A stretch of DNA of 64,000 bases from Dyadobacter sp. CY326 (GCF_021390515.1 NZ_JAJUXI010000008.1:310001-374000); one strand, 5' to 3'. Positions 35,150 through 44,557 are shown, counted from the stretch's first letter. The notes: generated by a model not told the origin, from the letters alone. Made by a program: numbers and translations.

Positions 35150-35512
35150 ATGAGCTCTAAATATGATTACAATCGCAATGGCAATTCAAACAGCGGATTT
35201 GCGCTAGGTGTGCTGGTGGGTGCTACCGTTGGGGCACTTGCTGCAATGTTATTTGCTCCAAAATCCGGGAATGAAACGCGTCAGCAGATTAAAGATCTGG
35301 CCGGTAAGCAAAAGGACAAGTTGAGAAACCAATGGGAAGACACCAAGATTAACGCCGCAATTGCGGTTGAGGAAGGCAAAGAAAAGCTTAATAGATTTGC
35401 TGATCAGACAAAAGATGTTGCCGATCAGTACGCCGAAAAAGCCAAAGGTGCTGTTGAGCATTTTAAAGATGAGACAACGGCAACTGCTGACGAATTCCAA
35501 AAACGGGATTGA
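35150..35512 (+). CDS. YtxH domain-containing protein
   Basis: The 120-residue protein has a short polar start, a glycine-rich hydrophobic segment (SGFALGVLVGATVGALAAMLFAPKSG, about 14-39) typical of YtxH/gas-vesicle-like stress proteins, and a long charged coil (about 45-118) rich in Lys, Asp, Glu and Ala. Such proteins are general stress or envelope-associated; mechanism is unknown. It stands alone, with a hairpin terminator 60 bases past the stop. Confidence 0.88.
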   Translation: MSSKYDYNRNGNSNSGFALGVLVGATVGALAAMLFAPKSGNETRQQIKDLAGKQKDKLRNQWEDTKINAAIAVEEGKEKLNRFADQTKDVADQYAEKAKGAVEHFKDETTATADEFQKRD

Positions 35513-35571
35513 TTCCCAGGGTATAGATGTTTTAGAAACTGCCTTACTTGGAGTATTTTAAAAATAATGAC

Positions 35572-35608
35572 AAAAAAAATGGGCACCCTAATGGTGCCCG
35601 TTTTTTTT
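35572..35608. terminator. Bidirectional hairpin terminator after YtxH gene
   Basis: A 7-bp stem, GGGCACC (35581-35587) with GGTGCCC (35593-35599), has a 5-base loop and is flanked by eight A on the left and eight T on the right. It can work in both directions. Confidence 0.8.
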
Positions 35609-35817
35609 CATCGCCCTGATTGTCTCTTTAACCTCATCAAAACTACTTGGCTTTACAAAAATTCCCTGAGCAGATGTACTGTAAGCATTGATAACGGCTT
35701 GTTGGTTTATCGCAGTGGTAAATGATTTCCTGAACGTTATTACTTTTATGATTTCTTCTTGATCAGATGACTATCTTTGAATATAGGAGTTGTAATTACC
35801 TGACTGCGAATTAACTG

Positions 35818-36213
35818 ATGACTAAAAAAGACGTTGCAACAAAATATATTGAATTTCTTTCAAATGGAGCCGTTGAGAAGATAGTAAGTTTATTTACTGA
35901 GGATGGTATGGTTAGTTCACCAATTTATGGCGATAAGTTGGCCAGAGCGTTCTTTAAAGAATTGACCGATGATACAGCGAATTCAAAATTGACACTAAAA
36001 AGAATTTTTGATGATGTGGGTTCAAATGCCCTAGCCCTTTATTTTGAATATGAATGGACCGTAAGATCTGGCAAAATCGTCATATTTGATGTTGTTGACA
36101 TTATTGAATTTAACACTGAAACTAAGATTGAAAGGTTAAAAATTATTTATGATACGGTGCTGGCCAGAAAGTTAATCGAAGATATCAGGTCTATGAACAA
36201 CTCACAGCAGTGA
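35818..36213 (+). CDS. SnoaL-like (NTF2-fold) protein
   Basis: The 131-residue protein starts with the usual helix (TKKDVATKYIEFLSNGAVEKIVSLFTEDG) and has strands ALALYFEYEWTVRSGKIVIFDVVDIIEF and a helical end, consistent with a SnoaL/NTF2-like fold. It is more divergent than the earlier SnoaL-like protein and lacks the polyketide-cyclase active-site residues that I would recognise. Function is unknown. No operon partner. Confidence 0.7.
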   Translation: MTKKDVATKYIEFLSNGAVEKIVSLFTEDGMVSSPIYGDKLARAFFKELTDDTANSKLTLKRIFDDVGSNALALYFEYEWTVRSGKIVIFDVVDIIEFNTETKIERLKIIYDTVLARKLIEDIRSMNNSQQ

Positions 36214-36521
36214 TTCTGCCAACAAACTTTCCCTGCAATTTAATTTTCGTAACTAACACGGTCGAACCGCCCTTAAAAAGGAGTTGTTTTTGCGGATAGC
36301 AGGCGCACTACTGACCTATGCAAAGTTTGTGGCAAAAGATAAAATAGTGATATTTAACGATAATCCCCCTACGCTGGCCACCGCACAATTCAATGGTTGA
36401 CTGTCCGAAATCGAACATGCAAACTTTGAGTAAAGACCATTCTGAACGATTCAAGCCATCTTTGGAATCATGGTATAATAGTTGAATTGAGATAGTTAAA
36501 ACAAACCTTAACTAGCTCAAT
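36214..36521. other. Gene-free stretch before the GIN-domain gene
   Basis: No gene was recognised. A plus-strand open run around 36293-36403 reads LLTYAKFVAKDKIVIFND without a family match and ends at a TGA, so it may be a remnant. The right end should hold the promoter of the next gene. Confidence 0.35.
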
Positions 36522-37475
36522 TTGAAAACGTTCCTGATTGCATGCACCATGGCGCTTTGCCTATTCAATTCATTATCGGCGCAAACCCAAGGGGATATTC
36601 GGGAGGTCCGCGGCAATGGCAAGATTGTCTCCAAAGTTTTTCCTGTTACTGCTTTTGAAGCAATCGAAATAGAACAGTTTCCTGCAGATGTGTCGATAGA
36701 GGTTTCAGATAAAACACCTTCACTGGAAATTTCGCTGGATGATAACCTGCTTACCCGACTTAACGTTAAAAGCGAGAACGGCATCTTAAAACTGGCATTA
36801 AAAGATCCTGAGGATAAGAACTTCTGGATCAGCAAAGCAGCAATCGCCGTCAAAATTTCGACAAAAAACCTCAAAAGTCTCCGCAACGGATCAAATGGAA
36901 ATGTCAATGTAAATGGCCTGAAAGGTGCCGCTTTCGATCTAATCAACGACGCAAATGGAAACATCACCCTGCAAGGCACATCAGGTACGTTTAGCCTGAT
37001 CAGCCGCGCAAACGGAAGCATTAACGCTGAAAAACTGGAAGTAAACACTGCCTACGTGGTTGCTGACGCTAATGCCACCATCCGCTTGAATACACGGAAA
37101 ATTCAGGCGGCTACCCAGGCTTTTGCAAGGATAGAAAATGTAAATGAATCCCCGGCTGCGCAGAAGACGAAAGTAGACATGCCGAATGCTGAGGACTCAA
37201 AGCTTGTGACACTCCAATTTATTAATGGCAATGCAGCAGCCCGGCAAATTACCCTCATATCTTATGCTCCCGGAGAGACAGGTAACGAGACGAACGGATT
37301 TACGCTGGCGCCCAACGAGAAAAAAGAAAAGCAATACAGGGTCGGCACCAGGGTGTACATCGCAAGCAAAAATCAGGTTGATCTTGTCATGAGTGGCAAG
37401 GAGTTGCAAGACAAACCCTTTTTGACTGTTCAGGAAAGTGATCAGGGTCGCAAGATCATGCTACCAGGTAAATAA
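36522..37475 (+). CDS. Secreted DUF2807 (head GIN domain) protein
   Basis: The 317-residue protein uses a TTG start at 36522; the first ATG comes nine codons later and would cut the signal peptide (MKTFLIACTMALCLFNSLSAQ). The mature part has the DUF2807 beta-helix pattern, with VTAFEAIEIEQFPADVSIEV, LKSLRNGSNGNVNVNGLKG and alternating NGN/NAN turns, then a second less typical domain (about 225-300). Such proteins are periplasmic or outer-membrane associated and of unknown function. The ABC permease gene follows after 48 bases, so they are probably co-transcribed. Confidence 0.85.
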   Translation: MKTFLIACTMALCLFNSLSAQTQGDIREVRGNGKIVSKVFPVTAFEAIEIEQFPADVSIEVSDKTPSLEISLDDNLLTRLNVKSENGILKLALKDPEDKNFWISKAAIAVKISTKNLKSLRNGSNGNVNVNGLKGAAFDLINDANGNITLQGTSGTFSLISRANGSINAEKLEVNTAYVVADANATIRLNTRKIQAATQAFARIENVNESPAAQKTKVDMPNAEDSKLVTLQFINGNAAARQITLISYAPGETGNETNGFTLAPNEKKEKQYRVGTRVYIASKNQVDLVMSGKELQDKPFLTVQESDQGRKIMLPGK

Positions 37476-37523
37476 TCCGACCATTATCAAGTCCAATCCT
37501 ATCACCATTGTAAATATCTTGAC

Positions 37524-39908
37524 ATGCTTGGCAACTACTTAAAAATCGCTTTCAGGAGCATTGTGAATAATAAGGTTTACTCTGCAATCAACATCATAGG
37601 ATTGTCCCTGGGGCTTACCTGCTGCCTTGCAATCGGACTCTATATTGCCGATGAGCTTTCATACGATCGTTTTCATTCCCATTTCAGTTCCATCTACCGG
37701 GTTATTGAAAAACAAAAGCAGGCCGATGGTGACTATACGGTTGCCGTTACACCTGGCCCGCTTGCAGTGACATTAAAAAAAGATTTGCCCGAAATTATTG
37801 AAACGGTCCGCGTAGGCCGGTGGGGCGGCACGTTTTCGAACGGAAAACGGACCTCAGAAGCGCAAAACCTGCTGATTGTAGATCCATCGTTTTTCAGCAT
37901 TTTCGACTTCCCCCTTGTTGCAGGTAATTCTGCCAAAATGTTTCAAGGCGTTAATGAAGTGATCATCAGTGAATCCATGGCGCAAAAGTTGTTCGGGACT
38001 AACTGGATAAGAAAATCGGTGATCGGCAAAACCCTTTCATTCAATAGTCAGCAGCCGCTGACGCTTGTTGGTGTCGCAAAAAACCCGCCGGTACATTCTC
38101 ATTTACAGTTTGATGCATTGCTTCCATTTAAATACCTGGTTAGCATCGACCCATGGAGCGATAAATGGAACAGCAACAATTTTCATACATACCTGCGGGT
38201 GCGCCCGGAAACGGATATGGCTGCTTTTAGCTCAAAGATTCTTCCACATTTGAGCCGCTACTCGGAAGACAAATCAACTAAACTTGCCTTACAGCCGTTA
38301 TCCGAGATTTACCTAAAATCTAAATTTGATTTTAAAACCGATTGGGGCAAACGAAGTGAGATCCTGTATGTCCGGATTTTTGTCGCTGTCGCGTTTATTA
38401 TCCTTCTAATCGCCATTGTAAATTTTGTCAACCTGGCAACAGCAAGAGCGTCCAAACGGGCCAAAGAAGTCGGCGTCCGCAAAACGATTGGCGCGCAAAA
38501 GTCTAGCTTGGTGATTCAGTTTCTATGTGAATCTTTCCTGATGACGATCACTGCGGTAGCCGGCGCCTTTATATTAACGCAGCTATTTCTGCCATTTTTT
38601 AATGCACTGTCCGGCAAGGAGCTGACACTACCCTATGAATCGGCCCGTTTCTGGCTGGTGGTTGCAGGATTAACCATTTTAGTGGGGTTACTGACGGGCC
38701 TTTACCCTGCGTTTTTCCTTTCTACATTCCGTCCGGCGCGCGTGTTGAAAGGTGTTTTTGATGTTAAATCGGGAAAGACATTTCGCCAGTCCCTGGTAAT
38801 AGCCCAATTTGCGATTTCAGTCATATTGGGAATCGGCACACTGGTAATCCATCTGCAACTGGATTTTATTCAAAACAGAAAACTCGGCTTTAATCAGTCG
38901 CAGCTCATGTTTGTGCAGTTAAAGGGTGATTTGCGAGGTAAAGCGCTCGCATTCAAAGAAGACATAATGCATTTGACTGGTGTGGAGCGTGCTTCGGCAA
39001 CAACGAGCAATTTGGTAGATGTATCCAATTCCACGCAAATAGAATGGGAAGGGCAATCGCCCAAAGATCAGTTCCTGATCACACAGATGAATGTGGACGC
39101 TGATTTCTTGAAGACAACGGGGATTTCGCTTTCATCCGGACGGAATTTTTCCAATCAGATTGCTTCGGACACATCCGGCAGCAACGGGAATTACTTGATC
39201 AATGAAACGGCCGCAAAACGAATGGGCTGGACGCCGGAAAAAGCGCTGGGCAAGTCAATTAAATTCTGGGGCTCCCAGGGAAAGATCATCGGCGTATTGA
39301 AAGATTTTCACTTCCGGCCTTTGCAGGTGTCGATCGAACCTTTTGTTTTCCGCTACCGCCCCAGGGACTTTTATTTTACTATTTTGATTAAAACAAATCC
39401 CCGGGCACTAAAAAATACCATTAGCAGCATTGATCAAATTTGCAAAACATACGATCCGGCCAGTCCACTCAATTACGGGTTTGTAGACCAGGAGCTGAAA
39501 ACGCTATATAAAACTGAGCAACGCACAGGTGAAATCGTGCTTAATTTTTCCATGCTGGCCATCTTCGTATCCTGCCTGGGTCTTTTCGGGCTTGCAACTT
39601 TTACAGCTGAACAACGCAGAAAAGAAATCGGTGTTCGCAAAGTAATGGGCGCTTCCATTGCTGGTATTGTGAGCTTGTTATCAAAGGATTTTGTCAAACT
39701 GATCATGCTCGCCATCGTTATTGCTTCACCCGTAGCCTGGTGGCTTATGACAAACTGGCTCCAAAGCTTCGCCTATAAAATCGAGCTCCAATGGTGGATG
39801 TTTGCTATTGCCGGAATACTTTCCATGTTGGTCGGCGTAGCAACCGTCAGCTTTCAAAGCGTAAAAGCAGCGCTTTCAAATCCTGTGAAGGCGTTGAAGA
39901 GTGAATAA
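37524..39908 (+). CDS. MacB/FtsX-like ABC permease, no prefix domain
   Basis: The 794-residue membrane protein starts directly with LKIAFRSIVNNKVYSAINIIGLSLGL, the first membrane helix, and lacks the prefix domain of the two PadR-linked paralogues. It has two fused MacB core plus FtsX halves; RAKEVGVRKTIGAQK (near 315) and RKEIGVRKVMGAS (near 695) are the family loops, and it ends SVKAALSNPVKALKSE. No ATPase gene is nearby. It follows the GIN-domain gene and likely works with an unlinked ATPase in transport or envelope maintenance. Confidence 0.9.
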   Translation: MLGNYLKIAFRSIVNNKVYSAINIIGLSLGLTCCLAIGLYIADELSYDRFHSHFSSIYRVIEKQKQADGDYTVAVTPGPLAVTLKKDLPEIIETVRVGRWGGTFSNGKRTSEAQNLLIVDPSFFSIFDFPLVAGNSAKMFQGVNEVIISESMAQKLFGTNWIRKSVIGKTLSFNSQQPLTLVGVAKNPPVHSHLQFDALLPFKYLVSIDPWSDKWNSNNFHTYLRVRPETDMAAFSSKILPHLSRYSEDKSTKLALQPLSEIYLKSKFDFKTDWGKRSEILYVRIFVAVAFIILLIAIVNFVNLATARASKRAKEVGVRKTIGAQKSSLVIQFLCESFLMTITAVAGAFILTQLFLPFFNALSGKELTLPYESARFWLVVAGLTILVGLLTGLYPAFFLSTFRPARVLKGVFDVKSGKTFRQSLVIAQFAISVILGIGTLVIHLQLDFIQNRKLGFNQSQLMFVQLKGDLRGKALAFKEDIMHLTGVERASATTSNLVDVSNSTQIEWEGQSPKDQFLITQMNVDADFLKTTGISLSSGRNFSNQIASDTSGSNGNYLINETAAKRMGWTPEKALGKSIKFWGSQGKIIGVLKDFHFRPLQVSIEPFVFRYRPRDFYFTILIKTNPRALKNTISSIDQICKTYDPASPLNYGFVDQELKTLYKTEQRTGEIVLNFSMLAIFVSCLGLFGLATFTAEQRRKEIGVRKVMGASIAGIVSLLSKDFVKLIMLAIVIASPVAWWLMTNWLQSFAYKIELQWWMFAIAGILSMLVGVATVSFQSVKAALSNPVKALKSE

Positions 39909-40026
39909 ATGTTTGTTTTGAAAACAGCAGAGATACTCTACATTCAGGCCTGTTACAAAATATTATTTGTTATAAATGTTTTGGGACTTGAACCTGATAT
40001 TCATCTCAGTAAATCGCCCGTAAGTC

Positions 40027-40563
40027 ATGAAGACAAGGTTGTTAATTTCCGCTATTGCAATGCTGTTTACCATCACGTCTACAACAGGCTGTGACGACCG
40101 CGATGCTATTTCAACAAAGACCCAGGAGGCATATTTCGCGGTTGTTTATGCCAATGACGCCTGGGTCCACCAGTTTCGGGGATTCATTGTAAACAAAGAA
40201 GGAAAGGTGATAACCTTTGACAAACCTCAAAATTGGCATCAGTTCGACCAGGGCTCAGAATTGACCCCGCAACAACTAATTGAAAACTTGTCCAAGACAA
40301 CCCCATCATCGGTGATTATTCCAGCGGAAGAATTCACTAGATATGCGGCAAAAGTCAATTCAGTTAGCAATGCAGACTTATCCAAGCCGCAAGCCGTCGG
40401 GGCGGATGGGGGATCGACAAGTTTTTACGCTTTCCGCCTGGACAAAGGGGCGTATAAGCCTGTTTTGCTCAAACAGACCGGTGACGTGCAAATCAAAAAC
40501 GACAATGAAACTGCCACAGAAATGGCGCCCTGGCTGGAAGGCATTATGCTTGAAGTTTATTAA
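40027..40563 (+). CDS. Hypothetical lipoprotein
   Basis: The 178-residue protein has a lipoprotein signal (LLISAIAMLFTITSTTGC, Cys22) and a soluble part with FAVVYANDAWVHQFRGFIVNKEGKV, PSSVIIPAEEFTRY and a helical end TEMAPWLEGIMLEVY. The family is not recognised. An earlier plus-strand frame (39909-40094) overlaps its start and is not real. Isolated, following the permease by 118 bases. Confidence 0.6.
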   Translation: MKTRLLISAIAMLFTITSTTGCDDRDAISTKTQEAYFAVVYANDAWVHQFRGFIVNKEGKVITFDKPQNWHQFDQGSELTPQQLIENLSKTTPSSVIIPAEEFTRYAAKVNSVSNADLSKPQAVGADGGSTSFYAFRLDKGAYKPVLLKQTGDVQIKNDNETATEMAPWLEGIMLEVY

Positions 40564-40623
40564 AAATCAATGAAGCGGCCAGGAGCCCGGTGCATCATTA
40601 TAACTAGCATATTGATCGGACAC

Positions 40624-40760
40624 CTAAAACATGTTGGACATGGCTTTTAGCCGTTTTTCGAGCTCCTCAATCGTGGGCAATTTCCCTTTTAAGTTTTCTA
40701 GTATTATCGTCAAGTCCTTCCTTAACCGGAATTCCCGTTAAGTAACTAATCATGCAAGCT
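40624..40760 (-). pseudogene. Short broken ORF of unknown origin
   Basis: On the minus strand an ATG at 40760 begins MISYLTGIPVKEGLDD, hits a TGA, and the neighbouring frame continues KLPTIEELEKRLKAMSNMF to a TAG at 40624. The second half has a coiled-coil or C-terminal helix look. The pieces suggest a small gene interrupted by one slip; no family was recognised. Confidence 0.25.
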
Positions 40761-40826
40761 ACAGGATATTCTTTCCTGATTCATTAAGCTTAATTGCTAC
40801 CTTAGGATAAACCTTAACAGTCCCTT

Positions 40827-41399
40827 ATGAAAACACTTTCCCGCCCATTCATTACACTTGTTTTTTGCCTTTTCGCCCAACACCTTTTTGCCCAGGCTAT
40901 TTTTTTGAAGGTGGATCAGCTCACCACTGATGGTAGCCCATATGAAGGATTCACGGATTATGTTGAAATTAATAGCAGACAACTAGGAGCAATCAAAGAA
41001 GTGTCTACGACAGCTGGTTCTGGTTCCGGTTCCGGCAAAGCGCAATTTCAGGAGTTGGTAATTACCAAACCCTCTGACAAGCTTTCAAACAGACTGTGGG
41101 ATTTTTTGGTTAACGGAAAGAGGATCCAAGAAATGGAGATTGTGACCACTATTAATGCTGCCAATGGCGGGTCGCGAATCGTTGTCAATAAAATGGAGTT
41201 TAAAGATGTGCAGGTCTCAAACATTTCCAGTGCTGGGGTAAAGGACTGCGAGACAGGGTGTCAGGGAATTATAGAGAGCTTCAAATTGGTCTATACCCGC
41301 ATTAAAATCACCACCTATTCTCAAAATGAAAATGGGGCCTGGCAAGCGGACCCATACGTCTTTATGTACAATGTTGCAAGCGGCCAGAATCAATTTTGA
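40827..41399 (+). CDS. Secreted Hcp-like protein
   Basis: The 190-residue protein has a signal peptide (1-22, ending HLFAQ) and then a fold matching the Hcp/type VI tube family: AIFLKVDQLTTDG, EGFTDYVEINS, GSGSGKAQFQELVITKPSDKLSN, RIQEMEIVTTI, DVQVSNISSAG and ESFKLVYTRIKITTYS. In Hcp the same order of strands appears, with FxxFxFTKxxDKxSP as signature. But Hcp of type VI systems has no signal peptide, and no other type VI gene is present here. It is followed 17 bases later by a type IX cargo protein. A separate secreted use of the Hcp fold is inferred. Confidence 0.8.
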   Translation: MKTLSRPFITLVFCLFAQHLFAQAIFLKVDQLTTDGSPYEGFTDYVEINSRQLGAIKEVSTTAGSGSGSGKAQFQELVITKPSDKLSNRLWDFLVNGKRIQEMEIVTTINAANGGSRIVVNKMEFKDVQVSNISSAGVKDCETGCQGIIESFKLVYTRIKITTYSQNENGAWQADPYVFMYNVASGQNQF

Positions 41400-41416
41400 T
41401 CTATGACCAGCATATT

Positions 41417-42190
41417 ATGAGACTTCTCCTATACTGCATTGCCTGTCTTATGTGCTTCGGATCTGTTTTGGCACAAGGAACGATTCCTGAATCCCCTGTA
41501 AAGATTGCCGCAGACCGATTTCTTGCGATGACACAAGCGGATTACTATCCAAATCTGATTAAGCAAAAAACACGCATTTCACATGTCAATGCGTGTGACG
41601 AAAGCTCGTGTAGTGGAACAGGCTTGCCGGTGACGCTCATCAAATTTGAGGGCGAACGGATAGACGATGCAACCGTTTCATTGTCTTGGCAGACTAGCGA
41701 GGAAATCAATAATGATTATTTCGAATTAGAGCGCACCCTCAATCCAAGCTGGGGATTTGAAACGGTGGCCAAAGTAAAAGGTGCCGGTTCTATTGCATCG
41801 CTTCAAAGCTACCATCATATTGATTTTCATCAGTACGCGGGCTACACCTATTACCGGCTCAAACAAGTGGATTTTGACGGCACCTACCAGTACAGCGCAA
41901 TTATCAGCATCAAAGGGAGCTCCGCCCTCCTATCGGTAACGGCGCTCCCAAATCCAGGCCAAGGCAAAACGATTGCTTTTAAAATCGATGGTTTAAAAGA
42001 ATCTGAAAAGTTTACGAGTGTGATTTATGATGCACGCGGAGCAATCATTTATTCAGATATTGATCTCCGGACGATCTCAGAGCGACAGATCATCAAGCCA
42101 ACATTAAAAGACATCTCTCCTGGAAAATACACCATTAAAGTCAAAAGCGCCAATCGCCAGGCCACATTCTCTTTCGTAGTTATTCCGTAA
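41417..42190 (+). CDS. Type IX secretion cargo protein downstream of Hcp-like gene
   Basis: The 257-residue protein starts at 41417 (MRLLLYCIACLMCFGSVLAQ, a signal peptide); an upstream in-frame TTG is less likely. After a cysteine-containing linker (NACDESSCSG) comes the common LPVTLIKFEGE domain with VSLSWQTSEEINNDYFELERT and YYRLKQVDFDGTYQYS, then a type A sorting domain (LPNPGQG, VIYDARGAIIYS, SPGKYTIKV). It should be exported across the outer membrane by the type IX system. The 17-base distance from the Hcp-like gene implies co-expression and possibly partnership. Confidence 0.85.
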   Translation: MRLLLYCIACLMCFGSVLAQGTIPESPVKIAADRFLAMTQADYYPNLIKQKTRISHVNACDESSCSGTGLPVTLIKFEGERIDDATVSLSWQTSEEINNDYFELERTLNPSWGFETVAKVKGAGSIASLQSYHHIDFHQYAGYTYYRLKQVDFDGTYQYSAIISIKGSSALLSVTALPNPGQGKTIAFKIDGLKESEKFTSVIYDARGAIIYSDIDLRTISERQIIKPTLKDISPGKYTIKVKSANRQATFSFVVIP

Positions 42191-42257
42191 GATTGGTAGA
42201 GATAAACGGGCTTACCAGGCGCGCCTTTCCTAGGGCCTCCATTGTTTCAATTATAAC

Positions 42258-42944
42258 GTGATCAAACCAATGAGATTTTTAGATTCTATCAGACGTAACA
42301 TGTCACCATCTTCTAAACGCATCTATGCTAAGTTTGGAATAGTAATCATCATTTTACTGCATGCGATGACTCCGACTTTTGCCCAGGTAAAATCCAATGA
42401 TAATAAAGTGGGTGATACCAAAAATGAGAATGAAGCCATGAAGCAGATGCTTGATTATTCGGGGCCAGGCAGCAATCATGCAATTTTGGCTCAGCTCGCT
42501 GGCACATGGAATTTTGTAGACCCGAAGCGCCCATTTATTAAGGGGATACTCATTAGGAAACCTATTTATGACGGCCGTTTCTACACTGTTGAAATCACAG
42601 GTGGCAAATTACCGCTGCCAATTGGAAATGGCAAAATGAAGGATGGCAACTATCAAAACTTGCAAATTGAAGGTTACGATAATCCACAGGCGAAGTTTGT
42701 TACCACTTCTGTTAATAATCACATTGGTAGTAACATTGAAATGCAGAATGGATCTTTTGATAAAGAAAAAAACGCTTTCACATATGATTGGGAAACAGAG
42801 CTCGTTCCTGGACTCAAAAAAGCTAACAGAAGGGTGCTAAGGATTGTTGACAAACAGCACTATACCGAGGAATATTACGAATTGCGGGATGGCAACCAAA
42901 TCAAAATCAGGGAATTAGATTTTACCAAGTCAGCAGAATATTGA
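42258..42944 (+). CDS. DUF1579-like secreted protein
   Basis: The 228-residue protein has a membrane helix or signal near 26-43 (FGIVIIILLHAMTPTFAQ) after a basic leader; starts at 42270 or 42300 are also possible. The mature domain has LAQLAGTWNFVDPKRP, PIYDGRFYTVEIT, GYDNPQAKFVTTSVNN and FDKEKNAFTYDWETE, which resembles DUF1579 (a lipocalin-like barrel). No active residues are evident. It stands alone on the plus strand, and its function is unknown. Confidence 0.6.
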   Translation: MIKPMRFLDSIRRNMSPSSKRIYAKFGIVIIILLHAMTPTFAQVKSNDNKVGDTKNENEAMKQMLDYSGPGSNHAILAQLAGTWNFVDPKRPFIKGILIRKPIYDGRFYTVEITGGKLPLPIGNGKMKDGNYQNLQIEGYDNPQAKFVTTSVNNHIGSNIEMQNGSFDKEKNAFTYDWETELVPGLKKANRRVLRIVDKQHYTEEYYELRDGNQIKIRELDFTKSAEY

Positions 42945-43178
42945 CAATGCTCCTTAAATATTGTTAGCATACAGACACTATTCTCTTGACTCTTCATCGC
43001 CGTGACCAATCATTTTCGGTATAAGAGCTATCCACAACTCCTCCGCGGTGCGCAATTAAGTGTATCGAGTCCCATTGCGCATCTGCACTGTTATTAAAAG
43101 GAAGGACAAGAAACATAAGATAAGGCGAAAACTAGTTTCCATCATAAGCCTCTTGCAATTTGGCGATAATCATTTTTA

Positions 43179-43460
43179 TTAGCAAGAAAGCAGGTGGCTT
43201 TCGTCTGTAAAACTCAGTTCATCCGCAATTTCGTTGATTCGCATGTCCGTATTCAATAACCGGATTTCGATAAGCCTTATTATGTATTTGGTGATATATT
43301 CCTGCAAGGTTTCTCCGGTTTGCTTTTTAAAATACCGGCCGAGATAACTAAATGAAATCCCCAGCTGCTTACTGATTCCCTCGGCTTTGAGATCTCGGGG
43401 TGTATGAATATGCTGCTGAATGTAGTGTAGAATATCCAGCACGGTTTCGCCAATATTTTC
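43179..43460 (-). pseudogene. AraC DNA-binding domain fragment
   Basis: The minus-strand frame, open from a TAG at 43461 to a TAA at 43179, encodes an AraC C-terminal domain: VLDILHYIQQHI, SKQLGISFSYLGRYFKKQTGETLQEY, and INEIADELSFTDESHL, then it ends LLSC. The last helix and the FxxxFKKxxGxxPxxYR motif are lost, and there is no start or effector domain. It therefore looks like a decayed regulator with both ends gone. A 118-codon lipocalin-like frame lies just downstream in the plus direction. Confidence 0.65.
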
Positions 43461-43527
43461 CTAGACCATTGCACGCCAGCCCCGTCCATAATGTATACCA
43501 GTTCTGACTGTATATTAATCTAGTATA

Positions 43528-43884
43528 ATGAAAGCGATAATGACATTTCTGTTTTCCCTGACAACATTCCGAAGTTCTCAAGCGCAGGAGGCAGGCAAAG
43601 ACACAACTTCTTCCTGGAAGATTTTAATTGGAGCCTGGTCATTGGTTGCCGTGGAAAACATACTGCCCGACAAAAGCAAGGTACAGCCATACGGTGAAAA
43701 TCCGCAGGGTTTGTTGGTATTTGATTCTAAGGGACATTATGCGATCCAAATACTCAAAGCATTACGGCCGAAAATAGTCGCTAATGATAAGAATAAGGCA
43801 ACTTCTGATGAAAATGCAGCATTTTGCCACGGAGCGGTTGAAGTTTTGGACAGAAAGGATTGTGAGTTTACTGTAATTCAGTAG
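43528..43884 (+). pseudogene. Truncated lipocalin-like protein
   Basis: The 118-residue product has an N-terminal hydrophobic leader (MTFLFSLTTFRSSQAQ) and the first half of a lipocalin-like domain: GAWSLVAVENILPD, YGENPQGLLVFDSKGHYAIQIL and CHGAVEVLDRKDCEFTVI. Complete members are 150-180 residues and continue with several more strands. After the TAG the frame reads only SYLRIHSW before another stop. It is probably a truncated gene; an active short form is less likely. It begins 67 bases from the AraC remnant, and both may be leftovers of one former locus. Confidence 0.5.
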
Positions 43885-44002
43885 TCTTATTTGAGGATAC
43901 ATAGCTGGTAGAATACAATTGCGCCATTGATAGTTTCAAAAGCCGTACATCTTTTTCCAAAGCTCCATGCTCTCCATTAGTTTTCAGAGGCTGCTATATC
44001 TG

Positions 44003-44557
44003 CTAGATGGTCCTGAGTAGGTGGTAAATGACCAATATTCCAAAGCTGCCCAATCCAACACCCCAGAGCCAATGGTTAACCGTCAGGCAATAGCCTAACG
44101 TCAATTTGGAGTTGCCCAGTAAAGACTTTTCGTAGATATCATATTCCGGGGAAAACGCACCCAACAAGTGATTATGAATTTTCATTGCCTGTAGTGGGAG
44201 CGATGATAAAATCCAGGCACTGCAAAATATAGCAGATCCTATCATTGCAAAGGCTAGCAAGGCAAGGAACTTTTCTGGACAATGATTGAGAGTTAGGCAA
44301 TGGTCATCAAATGCAAACCATGCCAATCCTCCAATAGATAAAGTCTGTATACCAGACACCCATTTTGCCCACTCTTGGATAAGGCCTATTGCCTGCATTG
44401 CACCATCCCTGGATGTAATATATTTTTTTGGTGAGGGCAGAAAGCTAATTAGAGTAAATACAATGGCAAATGATAAGACAATCCCTAATAAGTAGCAATA
44501 CCATTCCATTTCTGTATTTTGATCAAGTTTGACTCCCAAACTAAGTTGTTCACTCAC
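44003..44557 (-). CDS. Hypothetical four-helix membrane protein
   Basis: The 184-residue protein has helices at about 21-42 (YLLGIVLSFAIVFTLISFL), 70-90 (LSIGGLAWFAF), 95-120 (LLAFAMIGSAIFCSAWIL) and 160-182 (LWGVGLGSFGILVIYHLL). Between the first pair is a soluble loop with a basic SPKKYITSRDG motif. No family was recognised. It is isolated between a lipocalin remnant and the dihydrofolate reductase-like gene. Confidence 0.6.
   Translation of the reverse strand: MSEQLSLGVKLDQNTEMEWYCYLLGIVLSFAIVFTLISFLPSPKKYITSRDGAMQAIGLIQEWAKWVSGIQTLSIGGLAWFAFDDHCLTLNHCPEKFLALLAFAMIGSAIFCSAWILSSLPLQAMKIHNHLLGAFSPEYDIYEKSLLGNSKLTLGYCLTVNHWLWGVGLGSFGILVIYHLLRTI

Noticed and set aside
40827..41399. Type VI secretion locus
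   Set aside because: Only an Hcp-like protein with a signal peptide is present; no sheath, baseplate or ATPase genes.
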